Assembly: GCF_000303155.1 (NCBI RefSeq)
Contig: NC_018719.1
Location: 2,294,001 to 2,358,000 of the forward strand
Direction of reading: 5' to 3'
DNA from: Candidatus Nitrososphaera gargensis Ga9.2
Lineage (GTDB): Archaea > Thermoproteota > Nitrososphaeria > Nitrososphaerales > Nitrososphaeraceae
DNA: 64,000 bases
In this document: positions 45,596-54,784 of the stretch, one piece after another
How the letters are laid out: each line of letters starts with the position of its first letter
How positions within the stretch are numbered: position 1 is the stretch's first letter
Notes under the pieces: model-generated
Told to the model about the DNA's origin: nothing
The model's database searches: none
What the model saw: the letters and a program-made list of their open reading frames with translations, nothing else
Translations under genes and position numbers: made by a program

Positions 45596-46024
45596 CTAGC
45601 GCATTGTCTTTAGTATGATTACGGTGTTGGTATCAGACACGCCCTCTATCTTGCGGATATCATCTATGCACTTGTTTATCTCGGCTATAGATGGAGCCGC
45701 AATTATCGCAGCAATGTCGTACTGGCCTGTTATTTCGTAGACCACTTCGACGCCGCCAAGCTTCATGAGCCTGTTGGACACGGCCGAGGTATCCGCGGTC
45801 GAAGCCACGGAAATCAGCGTTATGGCGCTTGTCTTGTCACTTGCGCCAAGCTCGATCGTAAAGCGCTTGATGACCCCGCTGTCCACCAGATTCTTGACCC
45901 TCCGGCGTACGGCCGATTCTGAAAGCCCTATTTCATTTGCGATCTCGACAAATGCTTTGCGGGAATCTGCCTGCATGATGTGGAGTATCTTCTCATCTGT
46001 CTCATCGATGTTAGCTGATGACAT
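45596..46024 (-). CDS. Lrp/AsnC-family regulator (LysM-like)
   Basis: 142 residues. HTH at 10-60 with NEIGLSESAVRRRVKNLVDS, then a RAM effector-binding domain (70-140, TLISVASTADTSAVSNRL, TGQYDIAAIIAA). Overlaps the 3' end of lysJ by 14 bases, so it ends the lysY-lysZ-lysJ-lrp operon. LysM of Sulfolobus, an Lrp-type protein, controls lysine genes; by analogy this protein may bind the GGTCA modules at 49115 and 51476. Confidence 0.85.
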   Translation of the reverse strand: MSSANIDETDEKILHIMQADSRKAFVEIANEIGLSESAVRRRVKNLVDSGVIKRFTIELGASDKTSAITLISVASTADTSAVSNRLMKLGGVEVVYEITGQYDIAAIIAAPSIAEINKCIDDIRKIEGVSDTNTVIILKTMR

Positions 46025-47195
46025 TCCTTCTCTTTTCCTCGCTAGTTAATACAGCGTCCATTATATCAACTGCGCGGGAAACCGTCGTTTCATCCATTAC
46101 AAGTGGCGGAAGGAGTCTTATAATGTTCCTTCCCGAGTACAACATAAGCAGTCCGTTGCGAATTCCGTCAAAGAGCACATCCTTTACCTCGAAGCGAAGC
46201 TCTACCCCGATCATCATGCCAAGGCCTCTCACCTCGCGGATTATCTTGTGCTTCTCTTTCAGCCGATTCAGGCCCTCTCTCCAGTGCCTGCCCATCTTGG
46301 CGGCGTTTTCAACAAGCTTGTCTTCGGTCAGCGCTTCAAGCGTCGCAGTGCCTGCAGCGCACGCTATCGGGCTCCCGCCAAAGGTTGACGAATGCTCGCC
46401 AAGCTTTGTCGCTTCCATTATCTCCCGCTTTGCCAGTATAAGACCCATCGGTATTCCGCCAGCGATCCCTTTTGCAAGGCACATGATGTCCGGCGTAGTG
46501 TTCCAGTTCTGCCCTGCCCACATCTTGCCTGTCCTGCCAAGGCCTGCCTGGATTTCGTCAAATATCAGGACGAGATTGCGCCTGTTGCAGATCTCTCTTA
46601 TCTTTGGCAGTAGGTCGTCTGGCGGCACAATGATGCCAGTCTCACCCTGTATCGGTTCCAGAATCACAGTTCCGATTGTGTCGTCGATGGCTTCTTCCAG
46701 CTTGCCTGGGTCGCTGTAGGGAACGAACTTGACTCCGTCCAAGAGCGGCATGAATGATTTGCGATACTTTTCATTGTAGGTTACAGAAAGCGCGCCAAAC
46801 GTCTTGCCGTGGTACGCGCCATTCATTGCTATTACGCCATGCTTGCCCGTATATTTGCGAGCAAACTTGAGCGCGCCTTCCACAGATTCGGCGCCACTGT
46901 TTGTAAAGAACATTTTGGTCAATCCTGGCGGCACCACAGTCGACATCTTGTCCATGAACTTTAGCCGAGTGTCATTGTATACAGACATGTGGGCGGTAAT
47001 GAGCATATCTGCCTGCTTTTTGATCGCAGCCACCACTCTGTCGTTGCAGTGGCCGACGAGTGCGACGCCATAGCCTCCCATGCAGTCAATGTATTCCTTG
47101 CCCGCGGTGTCCCACACTCGTGCGCCCTTGCCCCTTGCAAGGTTCACCGGGAACCTCTGGTAAAGTGCTGCCAGGTGCTGATCTTCGCCGTTCAT
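46011..47195 (-). CDS. lysJ: Acetylornithine/LysW-lysine aminotransferase
   Basis: 394-residue class III PLP aminotransferase. It moves an amino group to the LysW-bound semialdehyde, in lysine and/or ornithine synthesis. PLP lysine in CLAKGIAGGIPMGLILAKRE near 255; IFDEIQAGLGRTGKMWAGQ precedes it. Its start overlaps lysZ by four bases and its end overlaps lrp by 14. Whether it serves lysine, arginine or both cannot be read from the sequence. Confidence 0.9.
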   Translation of the reverse strand: MNGEDQHLAALYQRFPVNLARGKGARVWDTAGKEYIDCMGGYGVALVGHCNDRVVAAIKKQADMLITAHMSVYNDTRLKFMDKMSTVVPPGLTKMFFTNSGAESVEGALKFARKYTGKHGVIAMNGAYHGKTFGALSVTYNEKYRKSFMPLLDGVKFVPYSDPGKLEEAIDDTIGTVILEPIQGETGIIVPPDDLLPKIREICNRRNLVLIFDEIQAGLGRTGKMWAGQNWNTTPDIMCLAKGIAGGIPMGLILAKREIMEATKLGEHSSTFGGSPIACAAGTATLEALTEDKLVENAAKMGRHWREGLNRLKEKHKIIREVRGLGMMIGVELRFEVKDVLFDGIRNGLLMLYSGRNIIRLLPPLVMDETTVSRAVDIMDAVLTSEEKRRNVIS

Positions 47196-47995
47196 TTTGG
47201 AGTTATCACCGTGCAGTTATTGTGAGCAATGGCCGAAGAGATGGGGTTTTCAACCTGGCCGGAGGCAATTATCGCTTCCTTGACACCCATCTCAAGCGCC
47301 TCTGTGCAGGCAAGCACTTTCTTTTCCATGCCAAAACCTATCTTGGGCAGAGCCGCCTTTGCCTGCTCCAGAGTCATTGCGGTCACCAGCTTTTCGTTGA
47401 GTATCAGCCCGTTGACGTTTGTGATGAATATCACCTTGTCTGCCTTGACGCCGCCTGCGACGTATGCCGCCGCCCTGTCACCGTCGACATTCAGGAAATC
47501 GTATTCTTCGCTCAGCGCGATTGGCGACACTACCGGCACGAAGCCGTTGTCAACCAAGTTGTGTACCAGCGCCGGGTCGACTGCATTTATCTTGCCTGTA
47601 TAGCCGCCGTCAATCATCATCTTTCTCCCTTTTTCATTTATTATCAGCAACTTTTTCTTGCGCTCGGCTTTCAATATGCCGCCATCAATCCCGGCGATCC
47701 CTACAGCCTTGATGCCTTGGCGCAGGAGCATGCCTGTGATTGCCTTGTTTATCTTGCCTGACATGACCATTGTGTAAATGTCTGCAGTCTCTTTGTCAGT
47801 ATACCTGCTGCGCACTCCGCCTGGCGACACTATGAACTTTTGCTCCTTGCCCAGCTTTGTCGCAGTCGCGGTCACCTCCTTGCCGCCGCCGTGCACAAAG
47901 ACAAGCTTGTCCTTTTCAGTGATTGCCTTGATGTCTGCAAGGGTCGAGGGGTGCAGCCCGTCGACTACGCTTCCGCCTATCTTGATGACTATCAT
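47192..47995 (-). CDS. lysZ: LysW-aminoadipate/glutamate kinase
   Basis: 267-residue amino-acid kinase of the ArgB/LysZ family that phosphorylates the side-chain carboxyl of LysW-linked aminoadipate or glutamate. MIVIKIGGSVVDG at the start and FVHGGGKEVTATATKLG near 33-50 are the phosphate-binding segments. It overlaps lysY and lysJ by four bases each. Confidence 0.91.
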   Translation of the reverse strand: MIVIKIGGSVVDGLHPSTLADIKAITEKDKLVFVHGGGKEVTATATKLGKEQKFIVSPGGVRSRYTDKETADIYTMVMSGKINKAITGMLLRQGIKAVGIAGIDGGILKAERKKKLLIINEKGRKMMIDGGYTGKINAVDPALVHNLVDNGFVPVVSPIALSEEYDFLNVDGDRAAAYVAGGVKADKVIFITNVNGLILNEKLVTAMTLEQAKAALPKIGFGMEKKVLACTEALEMGVKEAIIASGQVENPISSAIAHNNCTVITPK

Positions 47996-49047
47996 ACCGG
48001 TGTCAGCGGAGTGTATTTCAGCCCTTCAGTTTCGTCATAGCCGGACATTACGTTCATGACCTGTATTGCAGAGCCGGCAGCGCCCTTCATGAGGTTGTCA
48101 GAAGCAGAAAGTGCCACTATCCTCTGGTTGTACTCGTCAATGTCAAAGCCCACATCGCAGAAGTTAGAGCCTACCACGAACTTGGGATCAGGGAACTTGT
48201 AAAGTCCCTTCTTGTCGCGGATCAGGCGCACGAATGGTTCGCCCTTGTACGAGTTGCGATACATCTTCCACAGCTCAAGCTCTTCTACCTGCCTCTTCAG
48301 GAACGTATGGTTCGTAGTCAGTATGCCTCTTACGATGTTGACTGCGTGGGGGCTCATGCTCACCTTGATCTGCTTTTTCGCTATCATTGACAGCTCTTGC
48401 TCTATTTCGCCGGTGTGCCTGTGCTTTGCCGGCTTGTACGGCCTGACGACACCATAGCGCATGGCATGGTGGGTGCCGGCGTTGGCCTTCTGGCCTGCGC
48501 CTGACGAGCCAATCTTGCTGTCCACTACGACGTGGTCGGTGTCAATAAGGTTGTTTTCAATCAGCGGCTTGAGCGCAAGGAGCGATGTCACTGCCATGCA
48601 GCCGGGGCACGACACCAGTTGCGCCTTCTTGATCTCTTCGCGGTGGAGCTCTGGCACGCCATAAACAGACTTGCTCAGCATGTCGGGAAAAGGATGCTCC
48701 CAGCCGTACCACCTGACATAGTCCTTTGGGTTCTTTAGCCTAAAATCAGCCGATAGGTCGATTACCTTCATCCCCCTGTCGTAGAGGTCCTTGACTATCT
48801 TGTTTGCCTTGCCGTGCGGCACCGACGTGAACACGAGGTCGCACGAGTTTGCCAGCTTTTCCGTGTCCATCGGCGAGAAGGTAATGTCAATGAATCCCTT
48901 CAAGCTTGGGTGGACGCGGTGCACGTACTCGCCGGCCTTTTGCCGCGACGTGACCATGTTCACCTCCACCTTTGGGTGAGTGACCAGCAGCCGAAGCAGC
49001 TCTCCTCCTACATATCCAGAAGCGCCAACTACTCCAACTTTCATCAT
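47992..49047 (-). CDS. lysY: LysW-aminoadipyl/glutamyl-phosphate reductase
   Basis: 351-residue NADPH-dependent reductase of the ArgC/LysY family. Rossmann loop VGVVGASGYVGGELLRLL at 3-20; catalytic Cys in VSCPGCMAVTSLLALKPL near 147; the His loop near SPHAVNIVRG. It opens the second operon of the cluster. A TATA-like tataaaat (about 49086-49093 on the minus strand) and the GGTCA module lie upstream. Confidence 0.91.
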   Translation of the reverse strand: MMKVGVVGASGYVGGELLRLLVTHPKVEVNMVTSRQKAGEYVHRVHPSLKGFIDITFSPMDTEKLANSCDLVFTSVPHGKANKIVKDLYDRGMKVIDLSADFRLKNPKDYVRWYGWEHPFPDMLSKSVYGVPELHREEIKKAQLVSCPGCMAVTSLLALKPLIENNLIDTDHVVVDSKIGSSGAGQKANAGTHHAMRYGVVRPYKPAKHRHTGEIEQELSMIAKKQIKVSMSPHAVNIVRGILTTNHTFLKRQVEELELWKMYRNSYKGEPFVRLIRDKKGLYKFPDPKFVVGSNFCDVGFDIDEYNQRIVALSASDNLMKGAAGSAIQVMNVMSGYDETEGLKYTPLTPV

Positions 49048-49114
49048 CTAGCAGTTCTTCTCCTTTATTGCAACAAAACTGTGCATTTTATAGAATTTTC
49101 GCCTCAAAAATCCT

Positions 49115-49174
49115 CATTTATATTTTTTGGTCAGATATGACCTAATGCAGGTCAATATTGACCAATTTTGGTCA
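49115..49174 (-). promoter_or_regulatory. 60-bp GGTCA regulatory module, copy upstream of lysY
   Basis: Contains the TATA-like CATTTATATTTTTT at 49115-49128 followed by three dyads: GGTCAGATATGACC (49129-49142), GGTCAATATTGACC (a perfect palindrome, 49150-49163) and GACCAATTTTGGTC (49159-49172). It aligns without gaps with the copy at 51476-51535. It lies between the lysX stop and the lysY start, so it can serve as an operator-promoter for the lysY operon. Confidence 0.8.
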
Positions 49175-50038
49175 TCACTTCTTGGCAAGCTTGACAGCAT
49201 AGTCTATCATTGCACCGGGGATGTCGGTCTTTGATACGCTGGCGGCGCCATGGAACTCGACTGTGTTATTCACTTCGTGAACAATTAGCCCACGCTTTTT
49301 ATCCTCCATCATGTCCACGCCCAAGATGCCGCCGCCGACAGCTTTTGCAGCTTTTATCGCCAGATCCTCAAGCTCTTTTGTTATCGGCGCAAGCTCGGCC
49401 TTACCTCCGCGGGCGACATTTGTGCGAAACTCATTTTCAGCAGAATAGCGGTAGATCGCGGTGACTACCCTGTTGCCCACCACTATGCATCTGATGTCCC
49501 TCGGCGGCCTGTCAATCATTTCTTGGACATAATAGATACGGGCAAGTGGGCTGTCGTCCTCTTCTCTCATTTCCACAATCATGCCGGCGGTCTCTTCGTC
49601 GCGCAGCGGGAATACTCCCCTGCCCCACGAGCCCACGATCGGCTTGAGCACCAGTGGAAAGCCGGCCTTGCGTATTGTTTCAAGCGCGCCTTCGGCGCTG
49701 AACGCAAACTGCGTTCTAGGGGTCGGGATGTTGTTCTCTGCCAGCACGAGCGAAGTTATCAGCTTATTGCCGCAGGTCTCAGCCACTTTGAACTTGTTTA
49801 TTATGTTAAAGCCCAAGTGCTCAAGGCAGGCAGTGAGGTACAGCCCCCGGTAGTGGCTCACGCTCCTCTGCATAATGACGTCGCCGAAGGTAAAATCCTT
49901 CTTTTTGCTGTCCGTGCTTACTGTCACCGTCTTGGCATCCACTATCTGCGCCTTTACACCCTTGCTCTGCGCTTTCTCGTACAGAACCTTCTCTTCAAAG
50001 CGCACCTTATCATAAATAATAGAGAGCTCTACCACCAT
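49175..50038 (-). CDS. lysX: LysW ligase LysX/ArgX (ATP-grasp)
   Basis: 287-residue ATP-grasp enzyme that joins the amino group of aminoadipate or glutamate to the C-terminal residue of LysW. ATP-grasp elements: FPLVLKPIVGSWGRGVFPL near 129-147, the IYYVQEMIDRPPRDIR region near 173 and EVNNTVEFHGAASVSK from 255. Its start overlaps the lysW stop as TAATG. Substrate specificity (lysine or arginine branch) cannot be fixed by eye, though argG in the same operon points to arginine. Confidence 0.9.
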   Translation of the reverse strand: MVVELSIIYDKVRFEEKVLYEKAQSKGVKAQIVDAKTVTVSTDSKKKDFTFGDVIMQRSVSHYRGLYLTACLEHLGFNIINKFKVAETCGNKLITSLVLAENNIPTPRTQFAFSAEGALETIRKAGFPLVLKPIVGSWGRGVFPLRDEETAGMIVEMREEDDSPLARIYYVQEMIDRPPRDIRCIVVGNRVVTAIYRYSAENEFRTNVARGGKAELAPITKELEDLAIKAAKAVGGGILGVDMMEDKKRGLIVHEVNNTVEFHGAASVSKTDIPGAMIDYAVKLAKK

Positions 50039-50217
50039 TATTGTCCCCAGTCTTCGCCTACTGTTTCAGCCGGCTTCAGCTCCACCTTGTCGCCACTCTT
50101 TGAGGCGATCTCGTAGTCGCCGCCGCAGTCGGGGCATGTCACTATTTCCCCTACTACCGCGTCTTCTGGAACGCTGATGTCGGCTCCACATTCTTGGCAT
50201 TCAACTTTTGATTTCAT
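50038..50217 (-). CDS. lysW: LysW amino-group carrier protein, C-terminal Gln
   Basis: 59-residue carrier that holds the growing substrate through its C-terminal residue. Zinc ribbon: Cys in VECQECGADISV and VTCPDCGGDYEI. It ends EDWGQ, followed by TAA. The usual family ending is EDWGE or EDFGE, where the last Glu is the attachment site. Here the last codon is CAA (Gln). Start is ATG 50217; it overlaps argG by four bases and lysX by one. Confidence 0.92.
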   Translation of the reverse strand: MKSKVECQECGADISVPEDAVVGEIVTCPDCGGDYEIASKSGDKVELKPAETVGEDWGQ

Positions 50218-51449
50218 TTTTTTCCTCCTTTTTGTTGTTGTTTCTTGTCTGAAGAAGTTGTTGCATCTGCAGCCACCGAGTTTGCGATGATAGACTGCAG
50301 GCCCCACAGCTCAACGAATCCCTTTGCCAGGCTCTGGTCAAAGGTCGACCCGGCGGCATAAGTCGCCAAGTCATTTTTGTATAGTGAATATTTCGATTCC
50401 CTGCCAACCACCCGGAGAGACCCTTTTTGCATCTTCAGCTTGACTTTTCCGGAAACTCGGACCTGAGTCGCATCTATAAACTTATCCAAGTCATTGCGCA
50501 GTGGATCCTGCCACAGCCCAGAGTATGCAAGCCAGCTCCACTGATCGTCGACCATCCGCTTGAATGCAAGTTCGTGCTTTGTCAGCACCATCTTTTCCAA
50601 ATCTTTATGGGCTTCGATTATCGTGACTGCTGCCGGCGCTTCATAGACCTCCCTTGACTTGATGCCGACTACACGGTCTTCGATGTGATCGACGATTCCA
50701 ACGCCGTGCGCGCCGGCCTTGTCGTTGACGTATTGTATCAGGTCAATGAGGGGCATGCGCTTGCCGTCGGCGGCTACCGGCACGCCCTTCTCAAATTCAA
50801 TCTCGACGTATCCGGCCTTGTCGTTCTGGAAGTTGATGTACTGGAACGCCTCTTCTGGCGGCTCAAAGTCGGCATCCTCTATGTTGCCGCCTTCAACAGC
50901 CCTGCCCCAGAGGTTTAGGTCGATGCTATATTTCTTGGCCTCGGCGCTTATAGGGATGTTCTGTTCCTTTGCAAATTTCATCTCAACGTCGCGGGTCAGG
51001 TTCATGTCCCGGATAGGCGCGATTATCTTTAGTTTTGGATTCAGCGCACGCATCGTAACGTCGAACCTTATCTGGTCGTTGCCCTTGCCTGTGCAGCCAT
51101 GCGCTATGGCAGTCACTCCTTCTCTGTTTGCAACTTCGACTACCTTTGCGGCGATCAGCGGGCGCGCAAGTGCGGTGGCAAGCGGGTACTTGCCCTGGTA
51201 CAGGCCGTTGGCCTTGATGCTTGGAACAACGTAATCATGAGCAAATTCTTCGCGGGCGTCTATGTAGATATGCTTTATTGCCCCTATTGCCTTGGCTTTC
51301 TTTTCGATCTCTTTAAAGTCGTCCTCCTGGCCGCAGTCAACCGTGACTGTTATTACATCAAGCTTGTGCAGAGTCTGTAGATACCTTATGCATACAGAAG
51401 TGTCCAAGCCCCCCGAGTAGGCCAGAACAACCTTGCCGCTATTTCCCAA
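50214..51449 (-). CDS. argG: Argininosuccinate synthase
   Basis: 411-residue enzyme joining citrulline and aspartate in arginine synthesis. PP-loop VVLAYSGGLDTSVCIRYL at 6-23; AIAHGCTGKGNDQIRFDV near 113; YSIDLNLWGRAVEGG near 175. It starts at TTG 51449 soon after a GGTCA module and reads into lysW-lysX. The last residues (KKQQQKGGKK) are a basic Gln/Gly tail. Its place with lysW-lysX suggests that the LysW route makes arginine here. Confidence 0.93.
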   Translation of the reverse strand: MGNSGKVVLAYSGGLDTSVCIRYLQTLHKLDVITVTVDCGQEDDFKEIEKKAKAIGAIKHIYIDAREEFAHDYVVPSIKANGLYQGKYPLATALARPLIAAKVVEVANREGVTAIAHGCTGKGNDQIRFDVTMRALNPKLKIIAPIRDMNLTRDVEMKFAKEQNIPISAEAKKYSIDLNLWGRAVEGGNIEDADFEPPEEAFQYINFQNDKAGYVEIEFEKGVPVAADGKRMPLIDLIQYVNDKAGAHGVGIVDHIEDRVVGIKSREVYEAPAAVTIIEAHKDLEKMVLTKHELAFKRMVDDQWSWLAYSGLWQDPLRNDLDKFIDATQVRVSGKVKLKMQKGSLRVVGRESKYSLYKNDLATYAAGSTFDQSLAKGFVELWGLQSIIANSVAADATTSSDKKQQQKGGKK

Positions 51450-51475
51450 TTACATGCGTTGCGTTTCAAGCACTA

Positions 51476-51535
51476 CATTTATATTTTTTGGTCAGGAATG
51501 ACCTAAATCAGGGTGATAATGACCAATGCTGGTCA
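51476..51535. promoter_or_regulatory. 60-bp GGTCA regulatory module between argG and the ACT-domain gene
   Basis: Same layout as 49115-49174: CATTTATATTTTTT at 51476-51489, then GGTCAGGAATGACC (51490-51503), a weaker GGTGATAATGACC (51512-51524) and GACCAATGCTGGTC (51520-51533). Read on the minus strand the TATA part faces argG; on the plus strand TTTATATTT faces the divergent gene, whose ATG (51526) lies inside the module. It probably gives shared control of both directions. Confidence 0.8.
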
Positions 51536-52218
51536 ACAATGAAAAATCGATAACGAACGCAGTCAAAGAGGTCGTCAACAACGACCTGTCGTTCCAAGAC
51601 TCGCTCCAGCGCGACTACTGCAACATAAGTGCGCTTGCCCGGCTAATCAAGCCACATGTAGACCAGCTGCTTGGCGGTAAGAACACGAGCATCGAGAGCA
51701 TAGTCACCGCGCTCAAGAGGTCAAGGCGCGACTATGACGTGCCGGAAAAGCCGATAGCGTCCATACTGGCGGGCAGCACGATAAGCGTCAGGACCGACGT
51801 AGCCAAGGTCTCGGCCGAAAAGAGCAAAAAGACGATCGAGAAGGTCGCAAAGGCCATGACACAAAACGTTGGCAACTTTATCAGCGTATCAGAGAGCATC
51901 ATGTCGATCACGCTCGTGTTTGATGACGCGCTCCTTGACGAGGTCAAGGCGATGTTCGCCCACGACGACATTCTAGAGATCGAAGACGACCTGGCCGCGA
52001 TCATTGTGCATAGCCCCGAAGAGATAATCAAGACGCCGGGGTGTGCAATTGCGTTCTATAACCAGCTCGCCCGCCGCCATATCAACATCGAAGACACCGT
52101 CAGCTGCTATACTGATACAATCGTTCTTGTCAAGATGGAGCAGGTAGGCAAGGCGTTCAATGCGCTTACTGATCTGATATCAGGCTCTAGAAAGATGCCA
52201 AAAAAGAAGCACAGGTGA
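51526..52218 (+). CDS. ACT-domain protein, possible amino-acid sensor
   Basis: 230 residues. The N-terminal half is helical with an HTH-like segment (DYCNISALARLIKPHVDQLL, then SIESIVTALKRSRRDYDV). The C-terminal half has two ACT-like units (about 130-175 and 180-225, IMSITLVFDDALLDEV; CAIAFYNQLARRHINIEDTV). The layout suits a regulator that senses an amino acid. It is divergent from argG across a shared module, which supports a role in arginine or lysine control. Confidence 0.7.
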   Translation: MLVNNEKSITNAVKEVVNNDLSFQDSLQRDYCNISALARLIKPHVDQLLGGKNTSIESIVTALKRSRRDYDVPEKPIASILAGSTISVRTDVAKVSAEKSKKTIEKVAKAMTQNVGNFISVSESIMSITLVFDDALLDEVKAMFAHDDILEIEDDLAAIIVHSPEEIIKTPGCAIAFYNQLARRHINIEDTVSCYTDTIVLVKMEQVGKAFNALTDLISGSRKMPKKKHR

Positions 52219-52221
52219 TTA

Positions 52222-54666
52222 TTACTGCCTGTCCCCCATCACGGCAACCTGAGCGCGTTTTATGCTGAGCAGCGCAAACAGAGCAGAGACTGCCGCTCCT
52301 GCGTATAATCCAAGCCCGATCAGTAGGTTCCCGCTAAATCCCACGATCATTGCAAGCGTGGCAGCAAGGACCGTCCCTATTATCGAGGCAATAACGTTGA
52401 CACCCCACAGCAAGGTGGTGTTGTCTTCCTTGTTTTTCACAAGCGAAGCCATGCTGATAAGCGACGGGAACTGGAAGCCCATCAGGAGGCCGGCGGGGAA
52501 CAAGAGCGCCACAGTGAGCGCGGCTCTGGCTGTGAGATCCATTGTTATGCTCGAATCTATGATCCCTTGCAAAAAGTAAAAGTTGAACAGGATCATGCCT
52601 GCCAAGATTGGCACCGAAACAAACACCGCCCTATACGGTCTGCCGCCAAACAGTCTGCCGCTCAGGTATGCGCCTATCCCGCTTGACAAAAGGATGGAGA
52701 ACAGTATGACTGTCAGGGCCATTATGGGGGTCCCAAGCAACAATAGGAACTTTTGGATAAAGGTAATCTCTAGAATCATAAAGCCAAGGCCTATAAATAC
52801 CGCAAAGAGGACGTGGGACCCGGACGTGGCATCCATCCTTGCCTTTTTCTTTCTGGCGTTCCACATAAGCAGGACTGATAGCCCGGCAGAGATGCCAAGC
52901 ACGGTCTCAAGCAGGACTATCATCTGCTGCGGCACCGGTTCCCTTGCAAAGTAGAATGGTGAGTCGTCCGTCGGGACCTTGGGGTTTGAGACTTGAGCGA
53001 AATAGTCGTTGTAGCCTTCGCTTGAAAAGAGCTTGTCATATGGAGGTTCTATGTACTCATCAGACAGCATGATAATGTCAGCGCGGCCTTGCTCTGCCTT
53101 TTCCCTTGTCAGGTCGATCTGGGCATCTGTAAATGGCGTTGGCTTGACTACAACCAGAACGGGGTAGTATGTTTGCGCGTCATCGGTCCGCCCAAAGAAA
53201 AGCCCCGGCCTGTCTTCAACTACCATGACATGCTTGCTTACCTCTTCCCTGCTCTTACCTGTCTCCTTCATAAGAGAATCGGCCATAAGCGGCATCAGCC
53301 GCGGCAGCTCAAAATTCCACCTTATCATGACAAGCATGCCATCTTCGTTCAGGTGACGCAGGTACTGCTGGAATGCTTCTGTGGTGTAAAGGTAGTTCTC
53401 GGAAAGCGCGTAGCCGCCCGCAAGTTGCGCAGCCCAGGAATCCACCAGCTTGATCATTATCGCGTCGTATTTCTCTTCTGTCGAGCTGATAAAGCGCCGG
53501 CCATCATCTATGAACAATTGAACGTTGTCGCGCTCGTACGGGCTGCCTGCCGGATCTGCAAACCGCTTTGCAGCAGAGACTATCAGGGGGTTCAGCTCGA
53601 CAACGGTAACTTGCTCCGAGCCGCCCGCCAGCGCCACCAGAATGTCTTCGCCTCCCCCTCCCCCGATGACGAGCGTGCTTTCCACTTTATCTATCTCGTA
53701 TGGCAAGTAGTCCATGTATTTCTGCATCCAGAGGAGATCACTTTGCGAGCCATTCCAGCGAAATATCGGCGTGCCGGCATCCGCATCAATAATGATCGCG
53801 GCAAGCTCTCGGGAGTCTTCTGTCGAATCATAGTTGTTGAGAGTGCTATTCACCTTGGTTTCCCGTGTAACATCGATGCGCGAAAAAGAGTTCCACTCTT
53901 TTGAGAGGTGCTCAAACCTTTCTGGGTTCTTGAGCTGGTAGTACAGTCCCTTGTTGCTGCCAGGACGCACTTCAAACGCGTCAAAGGCCGATGCATTCCC
54001 CGCTATCGGCACCAGCAGAGTCGCCGCAAGGACGATGCCTGCAAGCATCTTGAGCCTATCTGTTATTACTGCGATCCCACTTGGAAGGCCCTTGAGCGCA
54101 AGCGCTCCTGCTATGGCCGACCCTGCAACCATGGGGGCCGTCAGGAGGATCACGTATTCCGCTCCAAACCCCCTCATAAGAGGGTCCAAGAGAAGCGTGG
54201 CTGCCGCGGCACCTACCAAATCTGCAAAGTACAGCTTGCTTATCTTTTGCGGCATTGCGTAAAACACCAGCGCCATTACCGACCCGGCGAAAAAGAATGG
54301 GACAGACGACACCAAGTAAAAGAGGTGTATGTTGGAAGTGCTTGGCGGGATCGCTGATATCAGGAAGACAAACACAGGTACCGAAATGGCGTACGCGACT
54401 GCAAAGTAGATTATCCTAGACGACAGCTGCTCCTTCCTTTCATATATGCTCTTCCACTTGGCGCTGTCCTTTTGGATGTGTATTACAAGCGAGCCTATCC
54501 CGAGGCCAAAGAACGCCACAGAGATCGCCATGAATGCATAGTCATACCAGAGGATGATGGAAAAGACCCTAGTCAGCGCAAGCTCGAACAGTATAGTGCT
54601 GAGGGAGGCAAAAAACAGGACTACAAGCAGAAAGATAAGGAAGGGTTTCAAATAGCCTGTATACAA
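52222..54666 (-). CDS. Membrane-bound spermidine-synthase-like protein
   Basis: 814 residues. Seven or so membrane helices come first (about 8-60, 85-105, 115-140, 150-225). Residues 250-600 are a SpeE-like methyltransferase-fold domain with VIGGGGGED at 333-341 and ELNPLIVSAAKRF near 355. A second set of helices follows (about 620-810). Related membrane-fused SpeE proteins are known in bacteria and archaea without a proven aminopropyl transfer. Monocistronic, promoter region at 54667-54784. Confidence 0.82.
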   Translation of the reverse strand: MYTGYLKPFLIFLLVVLFFASLSTILFELALTRVFSIILWYDYAFMAISVAFFGLGIGSLVIHIQKDSAKWKSIYERKEQLSSRIIYFAVAYAISVPVFVFLISAIPPSTSNIHLFYLVSSVPFFFAGSVMALVFYAMPQKISKLYFADLVGAAAATLLLDPLMRGFGAEYVILLTAPMVAGSAIAGALALKGLPSGIAVITDRLKMLAGIVLAATLLVPIAGNASAFDAFEVRPGSNKGLYYQLKNPERFEHLSKEWNSFSRIDVTRETKVNSTLNNYDSTEDSRELAAIIIDADAGTPIFRWNGSQSDLLWMQKYMDYLPYEIDKVESTLVIGGGGGEDILVALAGGSEQVTVVELNPLIVSAAKRFADPAGSPYERDNVQLFIDDGRRFISSTEEKYDAIMIKLVDSWAAQLAGGYALSENYLYTTEAFQQYLRHLNEDGMLVMIRWNFELPRLMPLMADSLMKETGKSREEVSKHVMVVEDRPGLFFGRTDDAQTYYPVLVVVKPTPFTDAQIDLTREKAEQGRADIIMLSDEYIEPPYDKLFSSEGYNDYFAQVSNPKVPTDDSPFYFAREPVPQQMIVLLETVLGISAGLSVLLMWNARKKKARMDATSGSHVLFAVFIGLGFMILEITFIQKFLLLLGTPIMALTVILFSILLSSGIGAYLSGRLFGGRPYRAVFVSVPILAGMILFNFYFLQGIIDSSITMDLTARAALTVALLFPAGLLMGFQFPSLISMASLVKNKEDNTTLLWGVNVIASIIGTVLAATLAMIVGFSGNLLIGLGLYAGAAVSALFALLSIKRAQVAVMGDRQ

Positions 54667-54784
54667 AAGTCAACATGCTGGATATGCGTTTACGAACATT
54701 TCACATCTAGCTTGGAAGTAGCGAAATCTTCTAGTGCAATATATGTATGCAAAGTTTATTTCGTGCAAGTTGTGAAAAGCTCAT

